Assembly: GCA_002715965.1 (NCBI GenBank)
Contig: PBAL01000051.1
Span: 1-52,213, forward strand
From: Verrucomicrobiales bacterium
GTDB taxonomy: Bacteria; Verrucomicrobiota; Verrucomicrobiia; Limisphaerales; JAYPXF01
DNA length: 52,213 nucleotides
Reading direction: 5' to 3'
Every line of letters starts with the position of its first letter. Within the stretch, counting starts at the first letter, position 1. Of this stretch, positions 1 to 8,066 are shown in pieces. The notes below the pieces were generated by a model that was given only the letters and a program-made list of their open reading frames with translations, made no database searches and was not told the origin of the DNA. Position numbers and translations under genes: made by a program.

Positions 1-202
<202 letters not shown>

Positions 203-1186
203 CTAGGGTATGAAGTTAAGCCATCTTGCACGTTTGATTTCTTTTCCGACTTTGTACATTTCTTGTATAAACTTTGCTATACGTGTGTGTAGATCTTTTG
301 CTTCTAAATTTGAGTTGAGTGTGTGTGCAATGTGTCGTGTAAATTCGTAGCTGTCTTTGATTTCGTTGAAGTCTCTTGAGAAAATATTTTTTACTGCCGC
401 TTCTTCCGGGCTAGTTTTTAGTTCTGAGCCAATTTGTTGTGTCATTTTGAAAACGTTGTTTGACATTACACCAAATGCTGGTGGTGACGTAGTATTCTCG
501 TATGTTAAAGCAAAGTTGAATGCGTCTTCGGTGTCTGATTTTCTGCACTCTTCGGGGGTTGCTTCATTGTAAATAAACTGTGTTACATGTGATGAGAATT
601 CAACTTTGTGCTCGTAACCGTGAAATAAAAATACGCCTTCTGGTGTTATTTGTACTGGTGATGTGTCTCCTCTGGGAATGGCTGTGTATGTTTCTGTTTC
701 GAAAGCTTGTAGTGCATCATACAGTTCTTGTGCTGGTACAAATATTTGTTCTATTGGACTTTCTTTGTCCCAATGTCTGTTTATTATTTGTTCTTTGATT
801 TTGTCGTATTCGTTTAGCAGATTGTTGTATTTGTATGCTTTGAATATTTTGTTTAGTTGATTGACGTTTCCAATGTTATCGAAAGTTGTTTTATTCCATC
901 CAAATGAGAATTCGTAAGTGTGTGGGTTTTTTAAATCCCAAATTATTCTTTGTGGATTTGGAGGAAGTACAAATTGATTGTGTTCATGATGATCGTCTTC
1001 TTGTTTGAAGACTCCTTTAATGTTCATCATTTGTTCTTTATTTCTTTTTGTCAAGTCTTGTGCAAACGAACCACCTGCGTGTGCTTTTTCTTCTTTTTCT
1101 ATTTCGGTTTTAATCCTTTTCCATCTTTTTTGTGTTTTTGTTGATGGTGGGGTGTTTCCGACAAGGGCTTCACCTGAAGAATCCAT
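203..1186 (-). CDS. Hypothetical protein, 327 aa
   Basis: I do not recognise the family. The frame is open for 327 residues from an ATG preceded at -33 by a TATA-like box (1213-1220), which supports the start. The first 55 residues are rich in Lys, Glu and Gln and look disordered or helical; the middle is soluble with aromatic residues (FSFGWNK, HGYEHKVEF); the C-terminus is basic and helical (KEIKRARW). There is no signal peptide and no membrane segment. It lies downstream of the capsid protein and a 131-residue gene on the same strand, so a structural or assembly role is possible but unproven. Confidence 0.75.
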   Translation of the reverse strand: MDSSGEALVGNTPPSTKTQKRWKRIKTEIEKEEKAHAGGSFAQDLTKRNKEQMMNIKGVFKQEDDHHEHNQFVLPPNPQRIIWDLKNPHTYEFSFGWNKTTFDNIGNVNQLNKIFKAYKYNNLLNEYDKIKEQIINRHWDKESPIEQIFVPAQELYDALQAFETETYTAIPRGDTSPVQITPEGVFLFHGYEHKVEFSSHVTQFIYNEATPEECRKSDTEDAFNFALTYENTTSPPAFGVMSNNVFKMTQQIGSELKTSPEEAAVKNIFSRDFNEIKDSYEFTRHIAHTLNSNLEAKDLHTRIAKFIQEMYKVGKEIKRARWLNFIP

Positions 1187-1212
1187 TTTTTATTAATTTT
1201 GCGTGCGTGTGT

Positions 1213-1220
1213 ACATATAC
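1213..1220 (-). promoter_or_regulatory. TATA-like promoter box
   Basis: Read on the minus strand this is GTATATGT, beginning about 33 bases before the ATG at 1186. It fits the strongly positioned TATA element seen before many genes in this window. Confidence 0.6.
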
Positions 1221-1274
1221 TCAATTTTACTTGTGTGTATTTTTTAACGGGCTAATTTGTTTCTTAAAGAAGTT

Positions 1275-1670
1275 TTAATCTAGTGTTGAAATGTAGATGA
1301 GAAACGGGTCGTCTGGTGCAAGTGCCACGAGTGTGATGTAGTATCGTACTGTTTCGATTTTGTAGATTCCGGTCATTCCCTGTTGGGATTCGACCAATTT
1401 TTTTTTTGCGCTTAGTGCGCTGAGGATGTTGATTGCAATGTCTTTGTTGTGCGTGTGGTGCGCTGCTGGGTATGCTTTTAGGACTGAGACTTTACCTCTG
1501 TGGGTTGGATGGTTGTATGCTCTGTGAATTTTTTTTATTGGGACGCATTGTTGTTGTGTGACGAAGATGAGATCTTGTGCTGCTGTGTTGAGTGTTTTGT
1601 CTTTCCACCAAGGGCCAGTTGAGAGGGTGAATGTGTTTTCATTGTGCTCAATGTCTATTGCGTTTCCCAT
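1275..1670 (-). CDS. Hypothetical protein, 131 aa
   Basis: A 131-residue frame of unknown family. The ATG at 1670 (MGNAIDIE) is used because the longer frame begins only at a TTG codon. The protein is soluble with mixed charge, several His residues in the middle (AAHHTHNKD) and a hydrophobic C-terminal end (TLVALAPDDPFLIYIS). It sits between the capsid gene and the 327-residue gene on the same strand. Upstream at about -66 is the TGAGCGCAT element shared with two other genes, so it may be controlled with them. No function can be assigned. Confidence 0.65.
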   Translation of the reverse strand: MGNAIDIEHNENTFTLSTGPWWKDKTLNTAAQDLIFVTQQQCVPIKKIHRAYNHPTHRGKVSVLKAYPAAHHTHNKDIAINILSALSAKKKLVESQQGMTGIYKIETVRYYITLVALAPDDPFLIYISTLD

Positions 1671-1723
1671 TTTGATTATTGACAACTATTTTTACACATG
1701 GTAATTTTATTTTAAATTTTTTT

Positions 1724-1736
1724 ATGCGCTCATTAA
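1724..1736 (-). promoter_or_regulatory. TGAGCGCAT upstream element
   Basis: On the minus strand this reads TTAATGAGCGCAT, followed by an A/T tract, starting about 66 bases before the ATG at 1670 and just after the capsid gene stop. The identical 13-mer lies at 40338-40350 in the same context, and the 9-base core recurs at 20441. Confidence 0.45.
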
Positions 1737-1738
1737 AA

Positions 1739-4345
1739 TTATTTTGATGATGTGCGCACTACTTTGACGGGTGGTTTGTAGACTTGCAAGCCGTTTACAA
1801 CTTCAAAGTATTCTGGGTGGTCTAGATGTCCAAGGCATCCTGTGTTTTGGATCCAATCTTGCCACTTCATTGTTTTTGGTTCATTTCCTTGTCTGTTACC
1901 GACGGCGTAACCTCCCGCGGAGAGGAGCAAGTCTTCGGTCATGAGTTCTTTGTTGATTGATGAATATGTCTCCCATTTTTTTCCGCTTAAATTTCCATCC
2001 GTTCCTGTGTAACCACCGCCAAGTTGGGGTTGGATTTGGAAGTAACGCTTTCCATCATCAACTGGTTTGCCTCCTTCGCTTACTTCGGAAAATGTTGACG
2101 AACTGTCCGTGTCTTTGAGTTTTTTATTTTCGGCAAAGAACCGTGCTGCTGATTTTTTCATGTAGTCATTTGCATTGCCAGCGTCAAAATTGTCTTTTTG
2201 AGCCGCTACTTCAGCAGCATTGATGGTACTAACATCTTCTTTAGTAGTAGTTTGTTGGTACATTTTGGCTGGCATGAGGCCCGTGTCGCTGACGACGCCT
2301 CCAAACGCGACGTGCGGCAATACCAGTGCGTTTTCTGGTCTTTTCAAGATTGCTCCTAGATAAACTCTGAGTGCGACGGTCATTGCTTCTGTTCGTGCGT
2401 TTGTGGACACTGACGTCATTGGGTATCCTACCAAGAGCGACCCTGTTTCGCTTCCTGCTTTTGCAATGACTGCGTTTAGCATTGAGAAGCGAACTCGCCT
2501 GACATAATGGGTAGGTTTAGCACCGGTTCTGCCAGAGCCAATGTTTTCACTAAAGTAAGTGCCTGCCGTGTCTTTGGCTTTTATGGATCCGCCTGTCTTT
2601 TTGGTGACAATGGTTTTTTTGTTGTTGAGTTTTTTTACAAAACTTTCTGCGTCTTTCTCCGAGCTTGCTTTAAAGATTGCTCCTGGGTTTTGAACTCTTA
2701 AGTTTCCAGCTTCAATGTCAACTTTCCACATTTGTTTGGCCTTTGAGGTAGGGCTAGTCAACAACTTCATAATGTCTGGTTCTTTAGCGGTAATGCCAGC
2801 TGGCAATGGGAGTTCAGTCATCCAGATGTACAAGAGGACAGCTTCGTTTGTGTTTGCCATCCTCAAGAGTTCGACGGTTTTGAGAAAGTTGCTGTATCTT
2901 TGTGAGGAATCGAAAGCGTCGTAAACTTTTGCTGCGCGGGCGTGAAAATCGGCTGCTTCGCTACTTTCAGATATTCCTGAAGTTGCTTCTTTTTTTGCAA
3001 TGTTTACCAATTTTTTGTACGCATTTTCGTACACGTTCTTTGCGTTATCGTATGACGTGCCGTTGTAATCTGCGTCAATTTTTTGAATCAATTCCTGAAA
3101 AGATTTTGCTTTTCCTACATTGGCAATTTCCATAGACGCGCCAGTTGTGACCGCTTCGATAAAGTTATCGCGGTTGTCACCATCCATGCGGTTGTGATCA
3201 AACGAAGATGCCTCATGCTCGTGGTGGTCAGCCCCGCCATTGGCGTCGTTTTTTTGAATAATGTACCCGCCTTCTTCAAAGTTGGTAACTCTGATTTGAC
3301 TGTTTTCTTTTCCCATTGGGTAGTACAACCACACCGAGACGACTTCTTCGAGACAGTTTCGGCCTGCTTCTGGGAATGCAGAACCGTGTGTGTACGATGC
3401 CAGTGGTCTATGGATTGCGATTTTGATGCCAGAGCTTGGGTCGTCAAAGACGTTGTCCATGGTCATGCTGATTGGGGTGTGGTCTGTTGTTTTGAGACCA
3501 TTAATTTTGTACTCGATTGACGATTGTTTCGTGTGTTTGAGCATTTCTGGCGATCCGTGTGGGACGATCATGACGTCTCCTGGACCTGTTGTTCCCGTGT
3601 ACGCTGTTGCCGTTTTTGCGGCTGCGAGGAGGTTTGACAGCGGAAATTCGTACTTTCCAAAGGCGCCAAAGCACGCGTTTGCGTAGACTGCCTTTGCACG
3701 TCGTTCCTGAATGCGGTTTCGCATTTTTTGGTTTAGAGCCGAACCTCTGATTGTTGATCTGACAAAGGCAGTTGGGAGGCGGAGTGCTCTTGACATGAGT
3801 TCTGCGTATCCCAGTTCTACGAGGCGACGTTCGAGTTCTCGTTTTTGGGCGTTTACCTTCATGTCGAGTTCTTCTTTTGCCAATTCTGCGGCCAAGAACA
3901 GATTTGTATTCATTGAGACGTCTCCTCCGTACCGGCTGAGTTCCACTTTGACTGCGTCTTCTTTGACGCTGACCGAGCGTGCTGCAGACCGTTCTGGGGT
4001 GAGCACTGCTTTTCCGCCTACGACGTATTTTCGTTTTACAATGACGGATTTGTCTTTGCAGACCTGCGTGTTGAAGACTGCCTTGATTGGATCGTCAAAG
4101 CCTGCCAGTGCTTCTCCGACGTTTGCCTCGATAACGGTTGCGCGTCCCGAGATGTTGAATGCGAGTCCTGTGTCTGGCATTGAGTTTCCCTGCCAGAATT
4201 CGACCGACTGTGCGGTTTTTTCCTGGATTACGCCAGAACCGACAAGGGATTTGACCAAAGCTTGAGCATCTTTTGGTTCTCCGCTAAACGCATTTGGTTG
4301 AAGTTTCAAGTGTCCTTTGTGGACGGTAGTCTGAACTGAGCTCAT
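1739..4345 (-). CDS. Probable major capsid protein (HK97-like), 868 aa
   Basis: Probably the major capsid protein. Residues about 138-185 (YGGDVSMNTNLF followed by a long charged helix ending LVELGYAELM) resemble the N-terminal arm and helix of HK97-type capsid proteins. A central Lys/Glu/Asn-rich helical stretch (about 370-480) could be a tower-like insertion, and VLPHVAFGG near residue 675 is a conserved-looking beta segment. The size exceeds phage capsid proteins but is well short of the roughly 1,370 residues of herpesviruses. The start at 4345 (MSSVQTTV) is preferred because a CTATATG box lies 37 bases upstream; an alternative ATG at 4378 adds 11 residues. The nearby protease and terminase support the call, but the fold was not tested. 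Confidence 0.6.
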   Translation of the reverse strand: MSSVQTTVHKGHLKLQPNAFSGEPKDAQALVKSLVGSGVIQEKTAQSVEFWQGNSMPDTGLAFNISGRATVIEANVGEALAGFDDPIKAVFNTQVCKDKSVIVKRKYVVGGKAVLTPERSAARSVSVKEDAVKVELSRYGGDVSMNTNLFLAAELAKEELDMKVNAQKRELERRLVELGYAELMSRALRLPTAFVRSTIRGSALNQKMRNRIQERRAKAVYANACFGAFGKYEFPLSNLLAAAKTATAYTGTTGPGDVMIVPHGSPEMLKHTKQSSIEYKINGLKTTDHTPISMTMDNVFDDPSSGIKIAIHRPLASYTHGSAFPEAGRNCLEEVVSVWLYYPMGKENSQIRVTNFEEGGYIIQKNDANGGADHHEHEASSFDHNRMDGDNRDNFIEAVTTGASMEIANVGKAKSFQELIQKIDADYNGTSYDNAKNVYENAYKKLVNIAKKEATSGISESSEAADFHARAAKVYDAFDSSQRYSNFLKTVELLRMANTNEAVLLYIWMTELPLPAGITAKEPDIMKLLTSPTSKAKQMWKVDIEAGNLRVQNPGAIFKASSEKDAESFVKKLNNKKTIVTKKTGGSIKAKDTAGTYFSENIGSGRTGAKPTHYVRRVRFSMLNAVIAKAGSETGSLLVGYPMTSVSTNARTEAMTVALRVYLGAILKRPENALVLPHVAFGGVVSDTGLMPAKMYQQTTTKEDVSTINAAEVAAQKDNFDAGNANDYMKKSAARFFAENKKLKDTDSSSTFSEVSEGGKPVDDGKRYFQIQPQLGGGYTGTDGNLSGKKWETYSSINKELMTEDLLLSAGGYAVGNRQGNEPKTMKWQDWIQNTGCLGHLDHPEYFEVVNGLQVYKPPVKVVRTSSK

Positions 4346-4375
4346 AGTCTTTGAAATAAGCTCAAAATGGTGTGG

Positions 4376-4382
4376 CATATAG
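4376..4382 (-). promoter_or_regulatory. TATA-like box before the capsid gene
   Basis: Minus-strand CTATATGCC begins about 37 bases before the ATG at 4345. The same nine bases precede the gene at 12257 with 33-base spacing. It overlaps the alternative upstream ATG, which argues for the downstream start. Confidence 0.5.
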
Positions 4383-5075
4383 TCAACACGCGTCAACCAC
4401 GGCGCGTCTTCTCGAGTATGCAAAATGTGATTTTCTGCCGTACACGGCAAAGTCGATTGGATATGCGACGCACCCGTTTGTGCAGTTGACGAGAACAATT
4501 CCTCTGACTGATTTGACGTCTTTGTAGCAATGCAGGAATGCATACATTCCGAATCCGACCTGGAGGGCGTGTTTAACGCGTTCGCTGTTTGCCATTCCGT
4601 TTCTGAGCACGCGGCATGATGGGGAAATTAAGTCGTAGTTGTTTTTGTGCGCTTCCACGGTTTGTTGTGTGTTTTTTAGTTCCATGATCCAGATTGTTCC
4701 GTTTTTGTCTACGCACAATCCGTCTAATTCTGTGCGGAGGCCCAGTTGTCTGACTCCTACTGGGACCTGTGATTCGCAAACTGATAATCCGCAATGTGCC
4801 AGTCTTGTTCTGACTGCGTTTAGGCATTGTGGGGCTGGGCGTTTTTTTTTATTTTTTCCGTAAAAATTGTCAAACGCTCTGTCGAGTCTTCTTCCCATGA
4901 CCAAGCCTCTTGTTGCTGACGTTTTTATTGTTCCAGTGTAACCTTTTGGTCTTCTGTATGGGGCGTTTCTGCACAGCACTGTTTGTATAAACGTTGTAAT
5001 TCCCGTCAAGTGGCTCAAGTCCAACGTTTGCGTTGTTAAGAGTGTGCGTACTGAAGCTACCGTGTATTTTGGCAT
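4383..5075 (-). CDS. PD-(D/E)XK nuclease, 230 aa
   Basis: Residues 113-136 carry the core of a PD-(D/E)XK nuclease: Asp118 in RTELDGL, then a beta strand (TIWI) ending in Glu132-Leu-Lys134 (MELKNT). A conserved-looking helix further on (ALQVGFGMYAF) matches the Gln-containing helix of lambda-exonuclease or YqaJ-type enzymes, and GLVMGRRLDRAF near 57-68 could supply the first motif. Such enzymes act in DNA recombination or in trimming replication intermediates, much as alkaline nucleases do in herpesviruses. The ATG at 5075 has TATAAA 35 bases upstream. The gene lies between protease and capsid genes on the same strand. The exact subfamily is not determined. Confidence 0.7.
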   Translation of the reverse strand: MPKYTVASVRTLLTTQTLDLSHLTGITTFIQTVLCRNAPYRRPKGYTGTIKTSATRGLVMGRRLDRAFDNFYGKNKKKRPAPQCLNAVRTRLAHCGLSVCESQVPVGVRQLGLRTELDGLCVDKNGTIWIMELKNTQQTVEAHKNNYDLISPSCRVLRNGMANSERVKHALQVGFGMYAFLHCYKDVKSVRGIVLVNCTNGCVAYPIDFAVYGRKSHFAYSRRRAVVDAC

Positions 5076-5104
5076 AGTTTTTACTACCTTTTAAAAAGAT
5101 GGTG

Positions 5105-5110
5105 TTTATA
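5105..5110 (-). promoter_or_regulatory. TATA-like box before the nuclease gene
   Basis: Minus-strand TATAAAC begins about 35 bases before the ATG at 5075, the usual spacing in this window. Confidence 0.5.
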
Positions 5111-5111
5111 G

Positions 5112-6110
5112 TTAATTAGCAAATGTATCTGCGAGTGCGCGAGCGAGGATGCTTGCCTGTGGCGGGGCTGGTTCTGGTGCGTGTTCTTCTTCTACGACCG
5201 CAGTTGGTTCTACCCGGCTTCGTTTAGCTGCTTGCTGTGGTGCGTCTGACGACATTGCCATGAATCCTGCCGATGCGCATTTGATAAGCTGGTTGACGTT
5301 GTGAAAGACTTCTGGTTCTGCCTTTTCCAAGATGTTTCTCATGTCAGTGTTGACGAGAAACTGTTCTCGGATTTTTTCTGGCAGCAGTGATGCGAGTTGG
5401 TCAAAGTGTTGTTTCATTAGTGTTTTGTCTGTTTCTTTGAGGGCTTTTAGGTTTCCCAGCGACTGTTCTGCCGATAGTTTTGCGGCGTTTGCGTCGTCTA
5501 CTGCTGCCATCATTTCTGTAAACCGAGCTTCCACCAGACTTCTGTCTGTTGCGCTGAGTGCGCTCAGGATTGCTTCGAGTTTTGAGGCATTTGATTGAGT
5601 GGCTGGTTCTGCTTCCATGATGGATGGTATATCTCCGCTAATGACGCGCCCTTTATACTCGTACGCGCTCGGAAGTGATGTGGCAACATATCGAACAAAG
5701 CTATACGGTCTTGCTGGCGATGAGCACAAGGTGATTTCTACTGGGACAATACTTTCGTCGTCGCAAAAGTGCGTCAAGGAGAGGCAAGCCAAGTGGCCTG
5801 ATTTGACAAGGGTGCAAATGTTTGAGCAATCGTCCCATACTTGAATGATGACCCACATTGTTCCGTCTGGTTGGAGCCATCCGTCTCTGACGATGCCCAC
5901 GTGTGGCAATATTGTTCGAATGTGACTTGCGTTGACCGCCGTTCCGTCGATAATAGTTGTTGCTACTGCATTGTGTACGCCCGAGTGATTGACTCCCACA
6001 ACACAACCTCTGACTGACGCGATTGCTTCTGTTCTCTGTTGGTGTGATAATCCGTATCCTTCTGGGTTTTGAATTGTGTGTGGTCCGCAGACAATTCCTA
6101 CGATCCACAT
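5112..6110 (-). CDS. Capsid maturation protease with scaffold-like tail, 332 aa
   Basis: Probably the herpes/HK97-type prohead protease. The N-terminus MWIVGIVCGPHTIQ is the kind of start seen in assemblins. Candidate active-site residues are His42 (VGVNHSG), Ser111 and His114 (CLSLTHF), followed by VEITLCSSPARP, which resembles the VSLC-type strand of herpesvirus proteases. Residues about 170-270 are Ala/Glu/Lys-rich and helical, and the last 50 are acidic, Pro/Ala-rich and end in a hydrophobic helix (ILARALADTFAN), as expected for a fused scaffold that binds the capsid protein. The frame continues upstream to about 6503, so a longer form (ATG at 6308 or 6464) is possible. I prefer 6110 because the protease-like N-terminus begins there. 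Confidence 0.65.
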   Translation of the reverse strand: MWIVGIVCGPHTIQNPEGYGLSHQQRTEAIASVRGCVVGVNHSGVHNAVATTIIDGTAVNASHIRTILPHVGIVRDGWLQPDGTMWVIIQVWDDCSNICTLVKSGHLACLSLTHFCDDESIVPVEITLCSSPARPYSFVRYVATSLPSAYEYKGRVISGDIPSIMEAEPATQSNASKLEAILSALSATDRSLVEARFTEMMAAVDDANAAKLSAEQSLGNLKALKETDKTLMKQHFDQLASLLPEKIREQFLVNTDMRNILEKAEPEVFHNVNQLIKCASAGFMAMSSDAPQQAAKRSRVEPTAVVEEEHAPEPAPPQASILARALADTFAN

Positions 6111-6113
6111 TGT

Positions 6114-6615
6114 ATGATTGACAAGCCTAGTGGCGACGCCTACCGAAACGCGCAAATTGCGGGTGTTGCGCTTAAGATTGCGAATCGGACGTTGGCTGTT
6201 TGGCAAAATGAGCAAGCCAGGGGCATATACAAGCGCAGATTTGACACGCTCCGGGGCGACCTCAAGCATGTCAACGAAGCCGCAACCAAATTTGTCAAGA
6301 GAGAGCATTTTTAAACGGCGTAAAGCGGTTCTTAAGGGGATATCGTTGTATTTGTCAAAACGAATGAATGCGCCTAACCTTTCTGTGTTTAAAGCGTCGT
6401 TTAAGCGTTCTGTCAAGAAGGCTCGCCTTGGTGCTGACGTGCGACGTGCACTTGAGAAAGCCATCAAGACTACGATCCGGTTTCCTCGCAACCTTTCTGC
6501 CAAAGAAGAAGCGACTTTAATCTACAATGCGTATAAATTTGATGCCCCTCGGATAATTGCGTCTGTTTTCAACGACACTGCGCTCTTGCCTCGAAAAAGT
6601 GGTACGTCCACGTGA
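6114..6615 (+). CDS. Basic helical protein, apparently frameshifted
   Basis: Two plus-strand frames look like parts of one Lys/Arg-rich helical protein of about 166 residues. Frame A runs from ATG 6114 (MIDKPSGD) to KREHF and meets TAA at 6312-6314; frame B continues at that point with KRRKAVLKG and ends at 6615. Removing one T from TTTTTAAAC (about 6309-6317) joins them. Alternatives are a shorter protein in frame B only (ATG 6208, 135 aa, or ATG 6364, 83 aa), or that frame A is the antisense of an extended protease. The strong positive charge suggests DNA binding or virion packing. The start lies only three bases from the protease start on the other strand. Confidence 0.4.
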
Positions 6616-6853
6616 TTGGGTTGTTTAAGAAGCAGATGTAAAGTGCAATCATGTTTTGGAATAAACCTGAGCAATGTTCTGCGTCTGAGTGGCTTTGTGA
6701 TGACGCCAATAAGAATCCGATTGCTGTTAGTCCTGTTGCTGTGAGCAATGTGGCTGCAATGATGTACCGTGCCATTTTTTCGAGTGGCGGTTGAATGAAT
6801 TGCAAGTACATTATGGCTGCTGCCATGCATGGTGCGATGTAGAGTATGTTCAT
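6569..6853 (-). CDS. Small membrane protein, 94 aa
   Basis: A hydrophobic protein starting at ATG 6853 (the longer frame starts at TTG). Predicted membrane segments are near residues 3-20 (IAPCMAAAIMYL), 28-50 (YIIAATLLTATGLTAIGFLLA) and possibly 65-80. There is no recognisable family. Its end overlaps the end of the plus-strand basic gene by about 47 bases. It is probably a viral membrane or host-membrane protein; nothing more can be said. Confidence 0.55.
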   Translation of the reverse strand: MNILYIAPCMAAAIMYLQFIQPPLEKMARYIIAATLLTATGLTAIGFLLASSQSHSDAEHCSGLFQNMIALYICFLNNPITWTYHFFEARAQCR

Positions 6854-6892
6854 TTTTTGAACTTTTATAATATTATTTTTCAAAAAAAAAAA

Positions 6893-8020
6893 CTAGAAAA
6901 TCATTTTTGCTGCTGTATGCTCAAATTTGTTAACTGGAATTGGTTTTCTCCCTGGGTTTCCTGGTAACCAAAATCCGTAATAACCAAATTCTTTAATGTG
7001 TTCTAGTTTTTGTTTTTTGAATTCCTCGTCTTTATCTGGATAAAAGGCTTCCATGCGTCTTTCAATGTAGTTTTGTGCGACTTGTGATTGTTTTGTTGGT
7101 GGGTTTTCTTTCCATGCTTCTTTTAGCGTTTCTGAAGTGATTTTTTTGTTTTCAAGTTTTACATTCCATGCGTCGGCTAGTACACGCACTTTTGCATTTG
7201 GGTTGAGGTCGCTTATTTTTTTTTTTATGAGTTCCATTAAGAGTCCTGGAAATGTTCGACCCTTTGATTTTATGGCATGTCTGAGTATGCTGAACAAGTC
7301 TTTTTTCCGCTTTGTGGACGGGATCCAAGGGTTTAACTGGGACATTTCATAAAAAAATGACGTGATGTTGAACACCGTTTTGGGTGTGTCAAATTTTATT
7401 TCTCCCAAGATGATTCCGTGCATTTTATCCATTTGAATACTTTCCGGCAATTTACCCGATGCCGCAATGTATGTTATATTTTGGGATGTATGTGCTACAA
7501 TTGAAATTGGCAATCTGCCTTCTTTAGTGTATTCAAAAATTTCAGTGGTGCCGTTTGGGGTGATGGGGGCATTTATAATGCACTTGTAGATGTCTGAAGT
7601 TTTAAATGTTGCCGAGTCGTCGTATGTTACCGAAACAAAAAAAGCCGATACAAAGGAGACAAATTCGCATTCTGATGTATTTAATAAGTTCCATGTATCA
7701 ATTGAATTGACTGGGCCCCAGGTTGACCCTCCGATTAGTGGCCCGGAGCTCACGCCTCCGCCCGATGTGGTACTAATTTTGCGTTTCTGTGTGGTATCTT
7801 CGGCGTCGGTAACAGTGTTTCCTTCATCGTCGCTACTTTCAGCTATTATGGCACCTCCGCCCGATGTGCCAGTGTTGCTACCAATTGTTCGTTTTCTTTT
7901 TTTGGATGCCTGAGTGTTATCTTCGGCGCCGGTAATGTTGCCGTTGTCTTCGCTTTCGCTGTCTCCAAGAAACACCTTACCAGGAACAACGAATCCGTCT
8001 TCTTCGTCGCTGGACGACAT
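6893..8020 (-). CDS. Protein with repetitive acidic N-terminal tail, 375 aa
   Basis: Family not recognised. The start is ATG 8020, with GTATATC 36 bases upstream. Residues 1-100 are disordered: acidic Ser/Asp/Glu clusters alternate with KKRKR-like basic patches (possible nuclear signals), and two copies of an imperfect repeat are visible (ESSDDEGN, AEDTTQKRK, TSGGG). The remainder is a folded-looking domain with alternating strands and a basic helical region near 240-330 (LLMELIKKKISDLN). It follows the helicase on the same strand with a 46-base gap. A nuclear or DNA-associated role is plausible from the charge pattern only. Confidence 0.7.
   Translation of the reverse strand: MSSSDEEDGFVVPGKVFLGDSESEDNGNITGAEDNTQASKKRKRTIGSNTGTSGGGAIIAESSDDEGNTVTDAEDTTQKRKISTTSGGGVSSGPLIGGSTWGPVNSIDTWNLLNTSECEFVSFVSAFFVSVTYDDSATFKTSDIYKCIINAPITPNGTTEIFEYTKEGRLPISIVAHTSQNITYIAASGKLPESIQMDKMHGIILGEIKFDTPKTVFNITSFFYEMSQLNPWIPSTKRKKDLFSILRHAIKSKGRTFPGLLMELIKKKISDLNPNAKVRVLADAWNVKLENKKITSETLKEAWKENPPTKQSQVAQNYIERRMEAFYPDKDEEFKKQKLEHIKEFGYYGFWLPGNPGRKPIPVNKFEHTAAKMIF
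7754..7975. repeat. Imperfect tandem duplication inside a coding region
   Basis: Two diverged copies of a unit of roughly 100-123 bases lie side by side, marked by cccgatgtg at 7761 and 7860 and atcttcggcg at 7796 and 7919. The second copy carries about 24 extra bases. They encode the acidic and basic repeat of the 375-residue protein. Confidence 0.65.
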
Positions 8021-8049
8021 ACTTTTTATTTTATTGGTGACGGCACTAA

Positions 8050-8056
8050 GATATAC
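8050..8056 (-). promoter_or_regulatory. TATA-like promoter box
   Basis: Minus-strand GTATATC lies about 36 bases before the ATG at 8020, just past the helicase stop codon. Confidence 0.5.
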
Positions 8057-8066
8057 ACATGAAGTA

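Noticed and set aside
6111..6503. Long N-terminal extension of the protease
   Set aside because: The outermost start is TTG, the protease-like N-terminus begins at 6110, and the region beyond about 6310 is better explained by the plus-strand basic gene. An ATG at 6308 remains possible.
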